Below, one piece after another: positions 46,648 through 58,261 of a stretch of 64,000 nucleotides of DNA; the first letter of the stretch is position 1; each line of letters opens with the position of its first letter. The translations under genes and the position numbers were made by a program. The notes below the pieces were generated by a model. The model was not told where the DNA came from. It searched no databases and saw nothing but the letters and a program-made list of their open reading frames with translations. This stretch comes from Leptodontidium sp. MPI-SDFR-AT-0119 (Eukaryota > Ascomycota > Leotiomycetes > Helotiales > Leptodontidiaceae), in assembly GCA_020726505.1 (NCBI GenBank), contig JAHLEZ010000024.1:682001-746000 (forward strand). Reading direction: 5' to 3'.

Positions 46648-49264
46648 CCTCGCTACTGTAACTCCCTACGTACACGACGTCAGCAGTGAATTGCCGCGCA
46701 GCACATCGCCATCGCCATCGCAATCGTATGGGATCCGGTGCACCAGATCTCCCGTTTCGCAGCGGTGTCTGTTCATTGATCCAACAACACCCCGCTCCAC
46801 ACACATCGAGCACAAGCAAGTCATCGGCTCAGGGTCCCGAAGAGCCAATAGTGCAAAGTACCACTTTTAGCACGGCACGATATAGGGCGTTCTTTTGTGG
46901 CAGACAGCGTATTATTTTGCACTTACTCGTTCTCTTCACGACTCGAGCGAGAATGAGAAATGGCCCGGATGAGGTCAAGTGAGGTTTTCAGCTGACGTTG
47001 GAGAACGTGGGCCGGTTAGCGCTTCTGGGCAGGGGTTGTGAGTGGACTGCTGCACGGGCGGACAGGGGATGTTCAGCTCGCCAGCCCAGTCCCAGTTTAA
47101 GAGTTTTGAGAGACTGAGAGGAGGGAAGGGGATAGCCAAGGGGATGGCTGATGGGAAGGAAAGAGCACCAGAACCCTTAACCCACTAAAATTCATTCATG
47201 CCCTTAGTTTTTCTCCCTCATGCCATCCATCCACTGCTGCTGCCATGTCATGCACCCGCGGTTAAGTTGAGGTAAAGTAAACATGAACCTTGCGCGCCGC
47301 CTTCCCCCTACTCCATACAGTACGAGTACCGGTAGCTGTGTCCTTCTTTTCTGCCTTGCTGCGAGAAAAGAACCTGCACCAGGATAGGAGAGTGGATGGT
47401 CACTGTATCCCAAGATGACCTCCTACCCTTCCTTTACCTACCAGCCAGCCGACCTTCGCGTATTTCTTCTCCGAGGAGGGGGCAACCTGCATACGCAAAG
47501 GCAAGTGCAGACGCAGGCAGACGCAGACGCATAGTGAAGGGACTGGGGCACCAGGACCCCGGGAAAATAAGCGCATATTCGCTTCGTGAGGCTATATTTC
47601 CAGGATAAGACTTCCTGATTCCATCGTGAGGCTTGGGACTTTCTCGCGTCGTGAGCTGGCCAGACCTCACGATTCATAGGAACGAGTGTATGGTCTGCCT
47701 CAGCTGTGTTGTTCATTTTTTTTGAGTGTGGCTTCTTGTTTTCTCCCTCCGTGTTCCAGATGTTCTGCTGATGCGGATGCAAGATCGATGCATGGACGGA
47801 TGCACAACACAATTGGATTTCGAACGAGCAACGCACACTGGTCGGGAAATACGACATCGTCAATCACGATCGCCAGCCCATCGAACCTCGAATTCCCTTT
47901 AGCCATATTTCGCATCTCGGCAGGAAACTCTCAGAGAACTGCAAAGCAGGCAGGCGATTTGAATAATCCGTCTTTCGGATGAAGGAATAGTAAGAAAGGC
48001 TGACTCTGACTCCATCATTCCTTCTAGAAGGATTATGGAAGGAGTTTATTTTTTTTGGCGGTGTCCTTGTCTGACATGGGTATGCTGGATGGTGCCTCGC
48101 CCCCAACAATACAACAGAGATCCGAAAATAGTTATGGAACCTTGTAGAGTAATTTAAATTTTCCCATTTCGCCCGTTAGGCCTCATCATCGTCGTCGTTA
48201 TCGACGGTACAGTGAGAGTTTCTCGCCTCATTTTTTATCATCATGAACAATCATGAACAATCAGCCATTTTCGGATTATCTCGAAAAATATAAGCAATGC
48301 TGCCATCAGATTTACGAAGCGACCAACCAATTATTTAGAGGCGGGTTTGCAGATGATTACCTCATATCCCATCACGTACTGACAGATACAATCAGAGCTC
48401 TTTCCCAATACAGCGTTATCCTTATTAGGACAGATTAGGAAATCTCACTCCTATGATCCTCTCGAGGGGGTTGTAGGTACGAGAAGCGGGTTTCGAGATT
48501 TGAAATCGCTTCGACGACGGGAGACAAGAATACGATGCCATTCTTCCTCGTCTGTCTACTTGGGCTGATTCACTCGTTTGCTCAGTGGTGGTCTCTCTCG
48601 TCATTTCCTACCTGCAAATCAAGCAACACTGCAATAGAGAAGGTTTATTAAAACACCGGTCCCACATCACATCTCATTCAATCATCCTCCCCCCCCCCCT
48701 CCCTCCCTCCTCCTCCTGCTAACGCTCTCCTATTCAAGCCGATTTCAGGCTGATATCACCCACATCATATCACACTCGAGGATCTGGAATACAATGGGGA
48801 ATCAATTGCACAATCGGAATGGAGGGCTGGCCGTTTAATCTGACACGCCGTCTTACTCACTCGCCTCATCATTTTATCTTGCCTATAAAACCTTCCTCAA
48901 TGACACAATTGACAAACAATCGCAGTGTGAAGTACCATAAGTCGAATAAGCATTTGCACTACTAGCTGCTTTGTGGAAAATTCCCAGCTTACAGCCTTAC
49001 AGTATCGCCGGCTGACGATTTTGATTTCTTGGGATTCTGGGTGGCTCGCGAAGAAATATATCTATCTCACACCGTTCGGATTCGGGCTAAGGACAGTACA
49101 GTCAGGTAGGGCGGTACATCAACCCTAATATTCGTACACACACACACACACAACCCCCTCTATTTCTCAGCCCTTCATCCAAAAGCCTCAATACCTACCT
49201 ACCTACCTCCGTGCAGTGAGTGAAGAGTCAAGCGAGAATAAGCCACTAACTTCTAACTTCATGC

Positions 49265-49293
49265 CCATCTCCCATCTCCCATCTCCCATCTCC
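49265..49293. repeat. CATCTCC heptanucleotide array
   Basis: Four tandem copies of a 7-bp unit in C/T-rich sequence. Confidence 0.8.
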
Positions 49294-49664
49294 AACTGTC
49301 ACTCCGAATCCCAATCCTATCCCTAAACACGCCCCTGAGCTGAGCGACGATTCAGAAAACTGCGATATGGCAATTTGAACGCTAGGAGAGGAAATCCAAA
49401 TCCAAATCCAAACCCAAACCCAAAACCAAAACCCAAAAAAGGGAGGGAAAAAAAAACGGGAAAGCAGTTAGTTACCTTACCAAAGCAACGAATGTTCAAT
49501 ACCTTACTTTTTGAAAGTCCGGATTTAAATCACTATAGTAGTAAATGCTTTCCAAGGTCTTCTCAATTCGAGTTCAATTCAATTCAATTCAATTCATCAT
49601 AATCATCGTCCGTTCCCCCACTCCTCCCTCACTCCTCCCCACTCCTCTCATCTTCCTTACCTTT

Positions 49665-49724
49665 CCAATCCAATCCAATCCAATCCAATCCAATCCAATC
49701 CAATCCAATCCAATCCAATCCAAT
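49665..49724. repeat. CCAAT tandem array, 12 copies
   Basis: Twelve perfect head-to-tail copies of the pentamer CCAAT. Each unit matches the core of the HAP/CBC (CCAAT-binding complex) site, but the 5-bp spacing is too tight for independent binding by many complexes. Confidence 0.9.
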
Positions 49725-50284
49725 CCCAAGCTTTATACATGCCATGCCTATGCATATACCTATACCTCTGTCTGGCCTTTCCATCCCATCCCGTGCCCGT
49801 CCCATCCGATATAATAATCCCACCTCTTCTTCCCTCCCAGCCCCTGTCTCAAGACATTCCAGACGTCCGGAGCTCCAAGCTCCAAGCTGCAAGCTCCAAG
49901 TCTCATCAATACCTATAGTATATACATATATCCATCCCATCCCTCCTCAGTATCATCAAAAGGCGAATAAGGCATGAGAATGAAAAAAAAAAGGGAAAAT
50001 ACCATAAAACGAAACGACAAAAGGATTAATCGCTCGAACCAGAAATCGTAAAATCACATCAATAATTCCATTCCATTCCATATGTGCTCGCCTGCTTTCA
50101 AGCACGTGGTAAACCAAAAAATATTTGAACAGCGTACCAAGCTTATCCCAGTTCCAATTCCAGTTCCACCAAAAAAAGCCTCGCTAAGTGTGCATGCAGA
50201 GTCAAAAATCAAAATAAAAAGCACCCCTCTTCTCCTCCCTCTCCTCCCTATCCTTCCCACACCCCCTCTCCAACACAACACCAT

Positions 50285-53200
50285 CTATTCAATGGCACTA
50301 ACATTCCTCTCCAAGCCCGCCAGCCTCTGATTCCTAGCCGCCGCCTCCTGACTCTCCCTAAACTTCTCCCAGCCTTCGGGATCCTGCTCCATGAGCCTCT
50401 CTCTAAGGACGCTAGCCTCGTTACTCAGCTCTTCAATGACAGCATCCGGACCCTGGTCATTAATGCGGTCTTGGATCTCCTCACCACCAAGACCCTCGAC
50501 CATAGCTCGGAGAAGCTGGAGATGGCGCGGTTGGTCCTCGAGACCTGTCGTGCCGTGGACGTGGTCCGCTTGTTCGGGCTTGAGGATCTCGCGCCGGAAT
50601 TGCTGCCCAAAGCGGTGCATGCGGCCTTCTTCCTGGTTAAGAGCGCGCGATGCGAGAGAGACGTCGCTGTTGTGACGGGAGAGCATGGGTCGCATTGTTT
50701 CTGGTTGGTCTTCGTCTTCGGAGCCATGGGCAGGGTTGTCTTCGTCGAATGGGGTAGGTTCGGGATCTGAGGTGTTGGTGTCGTTGCGCGAGAGGGTGAG
50801 TGCAGCTTCGATTTCTGTTGGACTGGGGAGAGGCGGTGAGGCGATAGCTGATGGGAGACGCGTCTCGGGATACTCGTCTTCGAATCGTTTAATCATTCCT
50901 TCTAGAGTTTGGTCCAGGAATTGTAGTCGGCCTGCGCGTGCTGTTAGCTGCTGTCCTAATCTATCTCATGATTGGTTGGATGCTTGAGTGGTACTTACGG
51001 TAATTACCCTGATCGACAGACCGCGATTCCTTCACCAAAGCAGGTTGTAACCGTGCTCGTATCTTGCGTGCACTTCCAAGTAAGTTCTTTGACATATCCT
51101 TGGCCTTGCCACCTTTGACAGGGGTCCTCGGGGTCACCGAACCACTTCCGCCTTCTGTCAAATCAGAGAAGGGATCTGCGGGAGCTCGTCTGGAGTCATT
51201 GCCTCTGTTTCGTAAACAAATACCAAGTGCCTTGACTACTCCAGTGCCACCAATGACATAGTCGTCATCAGGTGCTGGCTCATCATCATGGTGATTATGC
51301 ACTCCCTCGACATGACCAACGAGATGCAACAACACGTCTGGAACTGCAACTTCCTTCTCACCGCCATGAGGTTCCGATAGAGCTGCTGCTGCCTCGCTGA
51401 TCTCAGCTACGGGGCCTCTCTCCATGTTCCACAAGCAGTAAGCAACAACTTGCTTAGCCAATGCCTTGACGACTTCACTCGAATCCGCTGACGGAACCTC
51501 AATATCTATGCAGATGATCGTTTGTGAGACACGCACGGCAGCCATGAGAGAGGCATACAGAGCGCACGCTTCTTCCTGGTTGGCTTCCTCCTTTGCATTG
51601 GCCAACGCAGCCAGCCTAGGATTCTCCATAATGTTCACATGAGCCAGGTTCGGGCTTTCCGGTAGGATTTCTGCAAGAGCGATGGCCTGTTCGGGCGTCA
51701 TTGACACATCTGTGAGATGTATTCGCTTGAGTGTTGGGATTCTGGGTAAATATCTGAGACATTGTCAGCGTGACATTTCCATATCACAGAAAGTGCATAT
51801 GCATGAGATCTATTGGAAGGGAATGTGGACGAATCGCTGAATAGATGGGATCATAGGGGCATAGGGCTGAAGGCGTAGGGCTGATGTCCCAACAAAGGAC
51901 CTGTCAGCCGAGACGGCTTGAGCCGCATATTCAGCCGCACCAACAACGCAAATTGGGGCACAAGTCGGCCGCGTTTAAGTTGTCCAATCGCTGACTGCAT
52001 GAGAAAAACATCACATACCTTCTGAGCAACGAAAGTGCACTAGGTTCTGAATCAAACAGACCATGGTTCTGCGAGAGGTCAATAAAGCGGAAGTTGGTCA
52101 GCTTCGCCAATGCCGGGAAAAGGCTCCACAGCGAATCCGGGGTAAGATTGCAGTCAGCCAAGCTCAAGGCGTACAGCGTGTTGCTTTCGTCCAAGGCGCT
52201 CGCTATCACTCCAAGCTGATCTTTCAGGTCGTTCCCTCCTAGGTCCAAACCTTCACATTTCCCTTCTCGGACATATCGAGCGACATGCTGCATGCCTTCA
52301 GATGTGATGTGGTTTCCGGAGATGCCGAGACGTCGTAAACCAGATTTGATAACTCCATCAATAATCCCGCCTAGTTGTTCTGTGCTCATTCCGCACTCAG
52401 CAAGGTTGATGAGCTCAAATTCCCTGCCAGCTAACCTCTCACCAATAGCCTTCCCAAGAACGCACGAGATATCAGGATTGGATGCCAGCGAGCTTGTCGT
52501 AGAGCTCGCGGTCTTGGCGAGATGAAGATGGGAAGTATGCACTGGGGGTGTAGCTGGAGCTGGGGCTTGCTGAGGGAACGGGACTTTCGACAAATCCATC
52601 GATTTCAGGGATCGGCACATGTTGATGAACGTCGATATGTATCGCCAGCCATCTCTCCCTATCTTCGAATTATTCTTGAAAACTATCCTCTCCACGAAGC
52701 CTCCTTGAGGAACTTCGCCCCATTTGCCCTTTTTGTGCCTTTTCCTTTCCCAGTCTGGATGTTTCGCTGCCAGCAAACCGGCCAGAATAACTCGGACTCC
52801 CTCGTCAGTAAGTCCGCAATTTTCCATAATGACTTCCTTCACGGGGACCACAGCCAAATAGTCCCCCAAAGTAATCAGATCCGGAAGCTGAAGCCAGTAG
52901 CCCGTCAAGTCCAGTTTGCAGACTACACCAGGTAATACCTGCCGTCCAGCGGGATTTGCCAATTGTTCTGTTATCCTCTTCAATATGGGCGTTTCTCGCA
53001 ATTGACAACATCTTCGGTATATGCGCACTGGATCAGTCGTAGGTGAGGCTTGAGTCCTTGGTGTACCTGTGCCTGTTGCTGGGGTTCCAGGGCCAGAGCT
53101 ATCACTAGCATTCCGGACCAACTCAACAGGCAGAGTTCCATTCGCCTCGGCCAACTTCCGCTTCTTCTCTTTCCTAGCTTTCCTCTCCTCTTCACTCCTC

Positions 53201-54347
53201 TTCTTCTTTTCCTTCTTTTTGGTATTCTCCGCAGAAGGGACCTCTACTTCCGTAGCCGTCGTTTCTAACCCGTCTTTCCCATTTCCAGGAAGAACCTCTC
53301 CAGTCCCCTCGCCTACAGCAGTAACCACCCCATCAGTATCCTTATCATTCTTCACCATTTCGGGATTCTTCAGAGCCTCAGCCTCGCCCTTCTCTATAAA
53401 CCGTTTCTTTTCTTTCTTCTCCTCCTTCTCCTTATCGTCCGGCACCTTCTCATCCAGATATCTCGGCCCAGAGGCAATCTCGACATCTACACAAAAGGCC
53501 ACCCTTCGTAGTTTGGACTGATCCAGCTCCGTGACCTGGCACCTCTCCCGGTTCTTATCCACATTCAGAACCTTGCGTTCACATAGCCCATGAGTCGGCC
53601 CTTTGGCAGGCGCCTGTAACTGTCCCCCGGAACTCGATAACCTTCTTAGAGCACTTTGTAGGAAATTCGGCTGTGTAGACTTCGGTGGCGCAGGAGTATA
53701 TGGCACATCCCCAGCAGGCTTGACAGCATGGGGCAAGATCGCATTCTTCGGCGCGCTGGGCCCTACAGGTACAAGGGGTTCATCTGATCCAAGTCCAGGA
53801 CTTGCCTGCGGAGACGGTGTAGTTGGTGCAACATGCGGATGTGCGGCTGGCGACGAGGAGAACTTGGAGGATATACTCGAGAGCCATGAATTCCGCCGCG
53901 AACTTGGGGACGGGGATACGGATTTCGGGAGGCTGCCATTCAGCGTCGTCGTCTTCTCTGTCGAGGCGCTCCGTGAGTAGCTCGGTCTGCTGGGTATGGC
54001 TTTCGGAGCGGTGGGTTGCTCTCCTGTGGGAGAGTGGTGCCCATTGCCGTTCCCAATGTTTAAGATCTTTGTTTTCTCCGGCGGAGACGTGCTGCTGCGA
54101 GCCACGTGCGGACGGGGATCTAGAAGATAGAGGAGAATAGTCAGTTTTCCGTTCTTGTGTTTGTTCTCGTTCTGTGCTGGCAGATCAGATCTTGGGAGGT
54201 GGTTGCACTGCGTTGCTGCTTGCGATGCCAATGCAGGACCAGACTTGAGCTGTCCATCCACTCTCGTCACTGCTCTGCCTCTACCGACCTACCTTTTGAA
54301 TTGTGCTTGCTCATCCAGCTAACATCGACGCCATGAACACTCTCCAT
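50285..54347 (-). CDS. Large leucine-rich-repeat (RNI-like) protein, fungal Mhp1 type
   Basis: Four exons on the minus strand: 54347-54293, 54119-52019, 51753-50999, 50931-50285; 1185 aa. It starts with the conserved MESVHGVDVSWMSK, encoded in a separate 55-nt exon. Then comes a disordered Ser/Pro-rich region with Arg/Ser motifs (SSRRNSWLSSISSKFSSSPA), a conserved ERKVLNVDKNRERCQVTELD block with LRRVAFCVDVEIASGPRYLD, a Lys/Glu-rich coiled segment (KKKEKKKRSEEERKARKEKK), and an RNI-type leucine-rich-repeat region from about residue 440 to 740 (VIMENCGLTDEGVRVILAGL; LRRLGISGNHITSEGMQHVA; LYALSLADCNLTPDSLWSLF). The C-terminus is disordered and acidic. Ascomycete orthologues are annotated as cell wall biogenesis protein Mhp1; the biochemical role is not established. 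Exons were fixed by GT-AG and frame. Confidence 0.88.
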
Positions 54348-55221
54348 GATTGCTCTGCTTGCCTGTAATTGTGAAGCGTGCCGACCGTATCTGCCGCTGT
54401 CCTGTCCGTAGGAAACCGTAGGAAGGAATGTGGAAGTCCGGGATATTATCAAGGCTGCGGCTGGACTGGCTGGACTGGCTGGCTGGCTGGCTGTCTCGCT
54501 GTCGGTGACTTGGCCCTGATATCCTATCGTGGATCTTGACTGACAGTGGATGGATGTGATGGCGACACTCAGCTGAGATAAGCAGCACAGCAGCAAGACT
54601 GACTGATGGCCTTACTGTTGATCCATGGTGAGGCTGGCCTGCGCCACTTTGGTAATGCCGTTCGATAGCGTAGAGGAGGAAGAATTGCTTGTGCTTGTGA
54701 TGTTGCGAGAAGGTTCAAGCGTTGGAAGAAGGCGAGTAAAGCAATTAGGCTTTTCGGCGTACTGTATTGTCGAGAGTCTATGCCGTTGCCGTGAGCTGTC
54801 CCGCAGCGCTGGGCTGGGCTGATGCTTCAAGCAGTGCAGGGCGGGCAAGGCGGGCGCTGGCTCGCTGAAGAGAGGGGAAGCGAGTCAATGCGGTGCCGTG
54901 ATTGGATAATGGGTCTACGTGGGGCCGACGATGAGGAGGGCCTTCCGTCATTGCACTGCACCTGGACGGCCGAGTGACCTGACAGGCAGTCTCCTGGCTG
55001 GATCGTCCGATTCCGCTATGTTTTTTTGCTATTACTACGCACCGTACAACTTTGGTCATGAAATGTTGCCCTAACAGGTGGATTGTATTAATAATCCGAC
55101 TTTTCTCCATTCTCTGTTCCTTCCTTTGAGTATCTTATTCTTGCATCAAAGAGTCTCCCGGAGTTTGTCGAGTTACCCCAGGAATATTACCCCTCATACC
55201 CACCCACCCATCATCCATCGT

Positions 55222-55248
55222 CTGGACTGGACTGGACTGGACTGGACT
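55222..55248. repeat. CTGGA pentanucleotide array
   Basis: About five tandem CTGGA units. Confidence 0.85.
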
Positions 55249-55396
55249 CGAAACAAAACAAAACATCATACCCCAGGTCCAAGAATCCTGTCAGTCCAGC
55301 CCAGCCCAGTCCCTTGCCGAAACACCACCCAAGACCGATGCACACCGCTGAGTACGGTATTGCTGGGTGATCATCAACACCCAATACTCCTCCGAA

Positions 55397-55406
55397 TACC
55401 TAGGTA
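55397..55406. repeat. TACCTAGGTA palindrome, copy 2
   Basis: Perfect 10-bp inverted repeat in intergenic DNA, flanked by AAAC. Confidence 0.8.
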
Positions 55407-56054
55407 AACTCGGCACAAAACCCTCCTCCTAACTTGAAGAAAAGAAAGAGAAAGAAGAGGGAAAAAAGGGAGATTAATCACGCTCCGTTCCGTGAGTATC
55501 CGGCTCCCTCCCAGTAATAATAAACAATGCCGTAGGAGAGTATTAGGGGTTTGATAAGTAAGCCAACCTGTTCCCGCTCCGTCTTCCTTCGAAATACCAC
55601 CCAGTTCCCTCCCTCCCCTCTAATTTTCCACTCCCATGTCCAACTCCATCCCCAACTCTAACCCTTCTGATTCCCAAGGTAACTCACGAACCGCGGGCCA
55701 TGAAGTCTCTCATAACATCCGCCTCAGTCTCGGACCGAGATGTGCGTGTTTGTGTGCCAGCTACTTGCTATGTAATCAATCCATCAACTTTGCAAGCCAG
55801 CCAGCCAAGAGAAGTTCCGAGATATTTCCTTGCCTTCCTTCCCTTGCCTTCCATCCTTTCCGTCCTCCTCCTCCTCCTCCTCGATAAACCCCGACACATC
55901 TCCCAGTTTTGAAAAGTAAGTTCCTGCCTGTTCCTGTGAAAAAGTTCCGATGTAATTTCGGTTGCGGGAATCTACTGCACGGCAAGGTAGTATTTGCTAT
56001 TGCTATGTTATGTGCCGTGAATTGTATTGTGTTGTATTGAAGGTTAAGTAAATT

Positions 56055-56064
56055 TACCTAGGTA
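56055..56064. repeat. TACCTAGGTA palindrome, copy 3
   Basis: Perfect 10-bp inverted repeat downstream of RPL5, extended by one further A/T pair on each side (TTACCTAGGTAA). Confidence 0.8.
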
Positions 56065-56476
56065 AGGTTTGGAGTGCCCTTGTACAAGGTGGGAAGAAGA
56101 GTAATCAGGTGTGGGGCTTGTTTGTGGGCAATCCATTCTTGAAAGAGCAGCATAGCTCTTTGGGATGCATGCCTTTTATGTCCATGCTACCACAGATGGC
56201 ATTGTAAAGCCATACCTAAGTATCTATCTCTACATGCCTCAAAGCTTCACTCATAATAGAATTCACAAATTCAGCAATATCTATCACAACCATCAAGACA
56301 TCATTGCGTTAGGTCATTGCCATTCAGGTTTTATTCCTGCCGGTCGGTATCAACTAAACTCCGCATGAACACGAGCATGCTTTTTTGTGAAGAGCAGAGC
56401 CGAGAAAATCCCCCACATGCAAGAAAAAAAGAAGAAAGAAGTCGCGAAAGAGGAACCATAGCTAGCAGAGACAAGC

Positions 56477-57724
56477 TTATTCCTTGAGCTCGGCAATCTT
56501 GGCCTTGACTCTCTCGACCTTCTCCTCCTTGGTCAACTTGCGGCCCTTGTACTTGAGAGCCTCCTTCTTCCACTCCTCCTTGGTCTTCTTCTCACCGGCA
56601 TCGTCAACCTTCTTGAATGGATCCTCACGGATGGCCTTGTGGGCCTCCTGGTAGAGCTCCTCCAAGCCATCGGCCTCAATCTCATCATCGATATAGCCCT
56701 GGAATTGGGACTTGTATCGCTCCTCATCGTCGTCGGCGAGGGTCTCCATGTACTCAGCGACGTGACCGCCGAAGATGTACTTGCGGAGGGTGTCGGTATC
56801 GAGCTCCTTGCTCTCCATGTCGTAACCTGGGAAGCGGTTCTCGGAGTGGGGAATGAGAATACCACCGTCGGAAGCACCCTTCATGGCACCGAAGATACGG
56901 GCACCAGTAGAAGTGCGGGCAAGACCAACATCGAGGAATGCCTTGAATGGGCGTCGGGAATCCTCGTCCTCACCGGCCTCGGTCAACTTGTACTCTCCAT
57001 CAGCCTCCTCAACACCAGCGAAGTCCTCGTCCATGCCGAGCTTCTTGAGAACACGACGGGCGATCAGGAGACCAGTGCAGTATGCGGCGGCCCAGTTGGT
57101 GAGACCGTGTTCGATACCGTAGGCGCGGAGCTCGTGGGAGTAGGCAGCGCAGAAGACCTTGTCGCCAGTGATCTCGGAGGTGACGATCTGCATGACGATG
57201 TCGCGGTTGGTGAAGCGGACGACGAGGCGGTACTTGGGCGCATTGTACTTGTTCTTGGCTTGGGTGATGAGGCGCTTGCGAGCATAGTAATCGGTCTTTC
57301 CGACACGGCGGCGCTTGTACTTAGTCTGGTAGCGACTGGGAGAAGTTAGCATTGAGTAAGGTGAGGTTGTGAAGAGAGGACAGGGAGGAGGGGAAATTGA
57401 AGCTGGAGTTGAGGATTGCGCCTCGAAATCCAACTCCACAGTTGACCACTTCGCAGATCCAAATAATAGATAGAATCGACTGACCTGTAGTACGCAGAGT
57501 TCTTCTGCAGCTTGGTGAAAGGCTGTAACCACGCAAAACAATTAGCCCAAAGTCCTCGTCCTCGAATCCGCAGTTGACATTTCAGGATTACCGCCCGAAC
57601 ATTCTGCAAGGACCCTCTCGGTCCTCTTTGGCATTTCTGCTCATTCGAGGGACCTTGTTCGTGGAGCAGAGCAGACTGTCGCGCGGTCTACTCTGATCTG
57701 TCCATCGTGGTAGAGACTCACCAT
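56477..57724 (-). CDS. RPL5: 60S ribosomal protein L5 (uL18)
   Basis: Three exons on the minus strand: 57724-57722 (only the ATG), 57522-57485 and 57335-56477; 299 aa, the usual family length. uL18 binds 5S rRNA with uL5 (RPL11) and is part of the central protuberance of the large subunit. Diagnostic blocks are [96 protein letters not shown] and the basic C-terminal [20 protein letters not shown]. Splitting the initiation codon from the rest by a 199-nt intron fits the intron-rich 5-prime ends of fungal ribosomal protein genes. The exon sum (900 nt) is in frame. Confidence 0.96.
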
Positions 57725-58261
57725 CTTGATAGATTAACCGCACTATTGCTGCTGGTCGTTGATGTCGATGGTTTGAAGAGGAAGAAGAGGCGGCAGGAAA
57801 GTTGGCGATAAGAGTTTTTGGGATATCTGTGTGCGGACTCGCTTAAGCAAAAAGTTCCAAGCCCAGCCCCGCAGAGGAGAGGAGGAAAAGGGTCGTCGAC
57901 GAGCACGTTTTGACGACTGTGATCAATGTTCCGAATTCACCCTCACAACACTGCAACTAATCTCAGTCGGTTGAAATATTTCAGATTTGATGCAATGCAT
58001 CGTGGCCAGACTAGTGCACTCCTCTAGAAAGGCTCAATTGGTACTTTGGCTGTTGTTAACACGTGACTATCCTAAGGCGGTGTATAAGTGCAGAACTCCG
58101 AGCTAAGCAATGGGTAACCATGCCGAAGCCTCGGCTTCTAATCACCATCCTCATCAACATCCCAACACTTACCAATTCCCTCTCAATCCACCTCATTATT
58201 CATTCCCATGTCTCAAGAAGATTACCCTGTAGAATTCGTACTAGACAGCATAGAAGCAACA
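57725..58261. promoter_or_regulatory. Divergent promoter region, RPL5 / HAD hydrolase
   Basis: 537 bp between two divergent starts. No TATA box recognised; a CT/GA-rich stretch lies near the RPL5 start. Confidence 0.4.

Larger units (their letters stand above)
45290..50284. other. 5-kb gene-poor region rich in microsatellites
   Basis: No supportable gene. It contains a CTGT tetranucleotide run (46625-46647), an AC dinucleotide run near 49136-49152, a CATCTCC array (49265-49293), an A/C-rich CCAAAT-like tract (49390-49440) and the CCAAT array (49665-49724). A 61-codon ORF at 48253-48438 (plus strand, NNQPFSDYLEKYKQCCHQIY) is the only short ORF with ordinary composition and remains unproven. 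Confidence 0.55.
54348..56476. other. Intergenic with microsatellites
   Basis: 2.1 kb between the Mhp1-type start and the RPL5 3-prime end. It contains CTGG/CTGGA tracts (54461-54492, 55222-55248), a CTC run near 55863-55880 and two TACCTAGGTA palindromes; no gene supported. Confidence 0.5.

Noticed and set aside
48253..48438. 61-codon ORF
   Set aside because: Composition is plausible but it is short, has no homologous motif that I recognise and lies in a repeat-rich region.
53050..53980. Hydrophobic plus-strand ORFs opposite the Mhp1-type gene
   Set aside because: They are antisense to a Lys/Glu-rich coding segment, which always reads as Phe/Leu/Ser-rich.
56617..57349. 236-codon plus-strand ORF antisense to RPL5
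   Set aside because: It results from the codon bias of the highly expressed RPL5 gene on the other strand.
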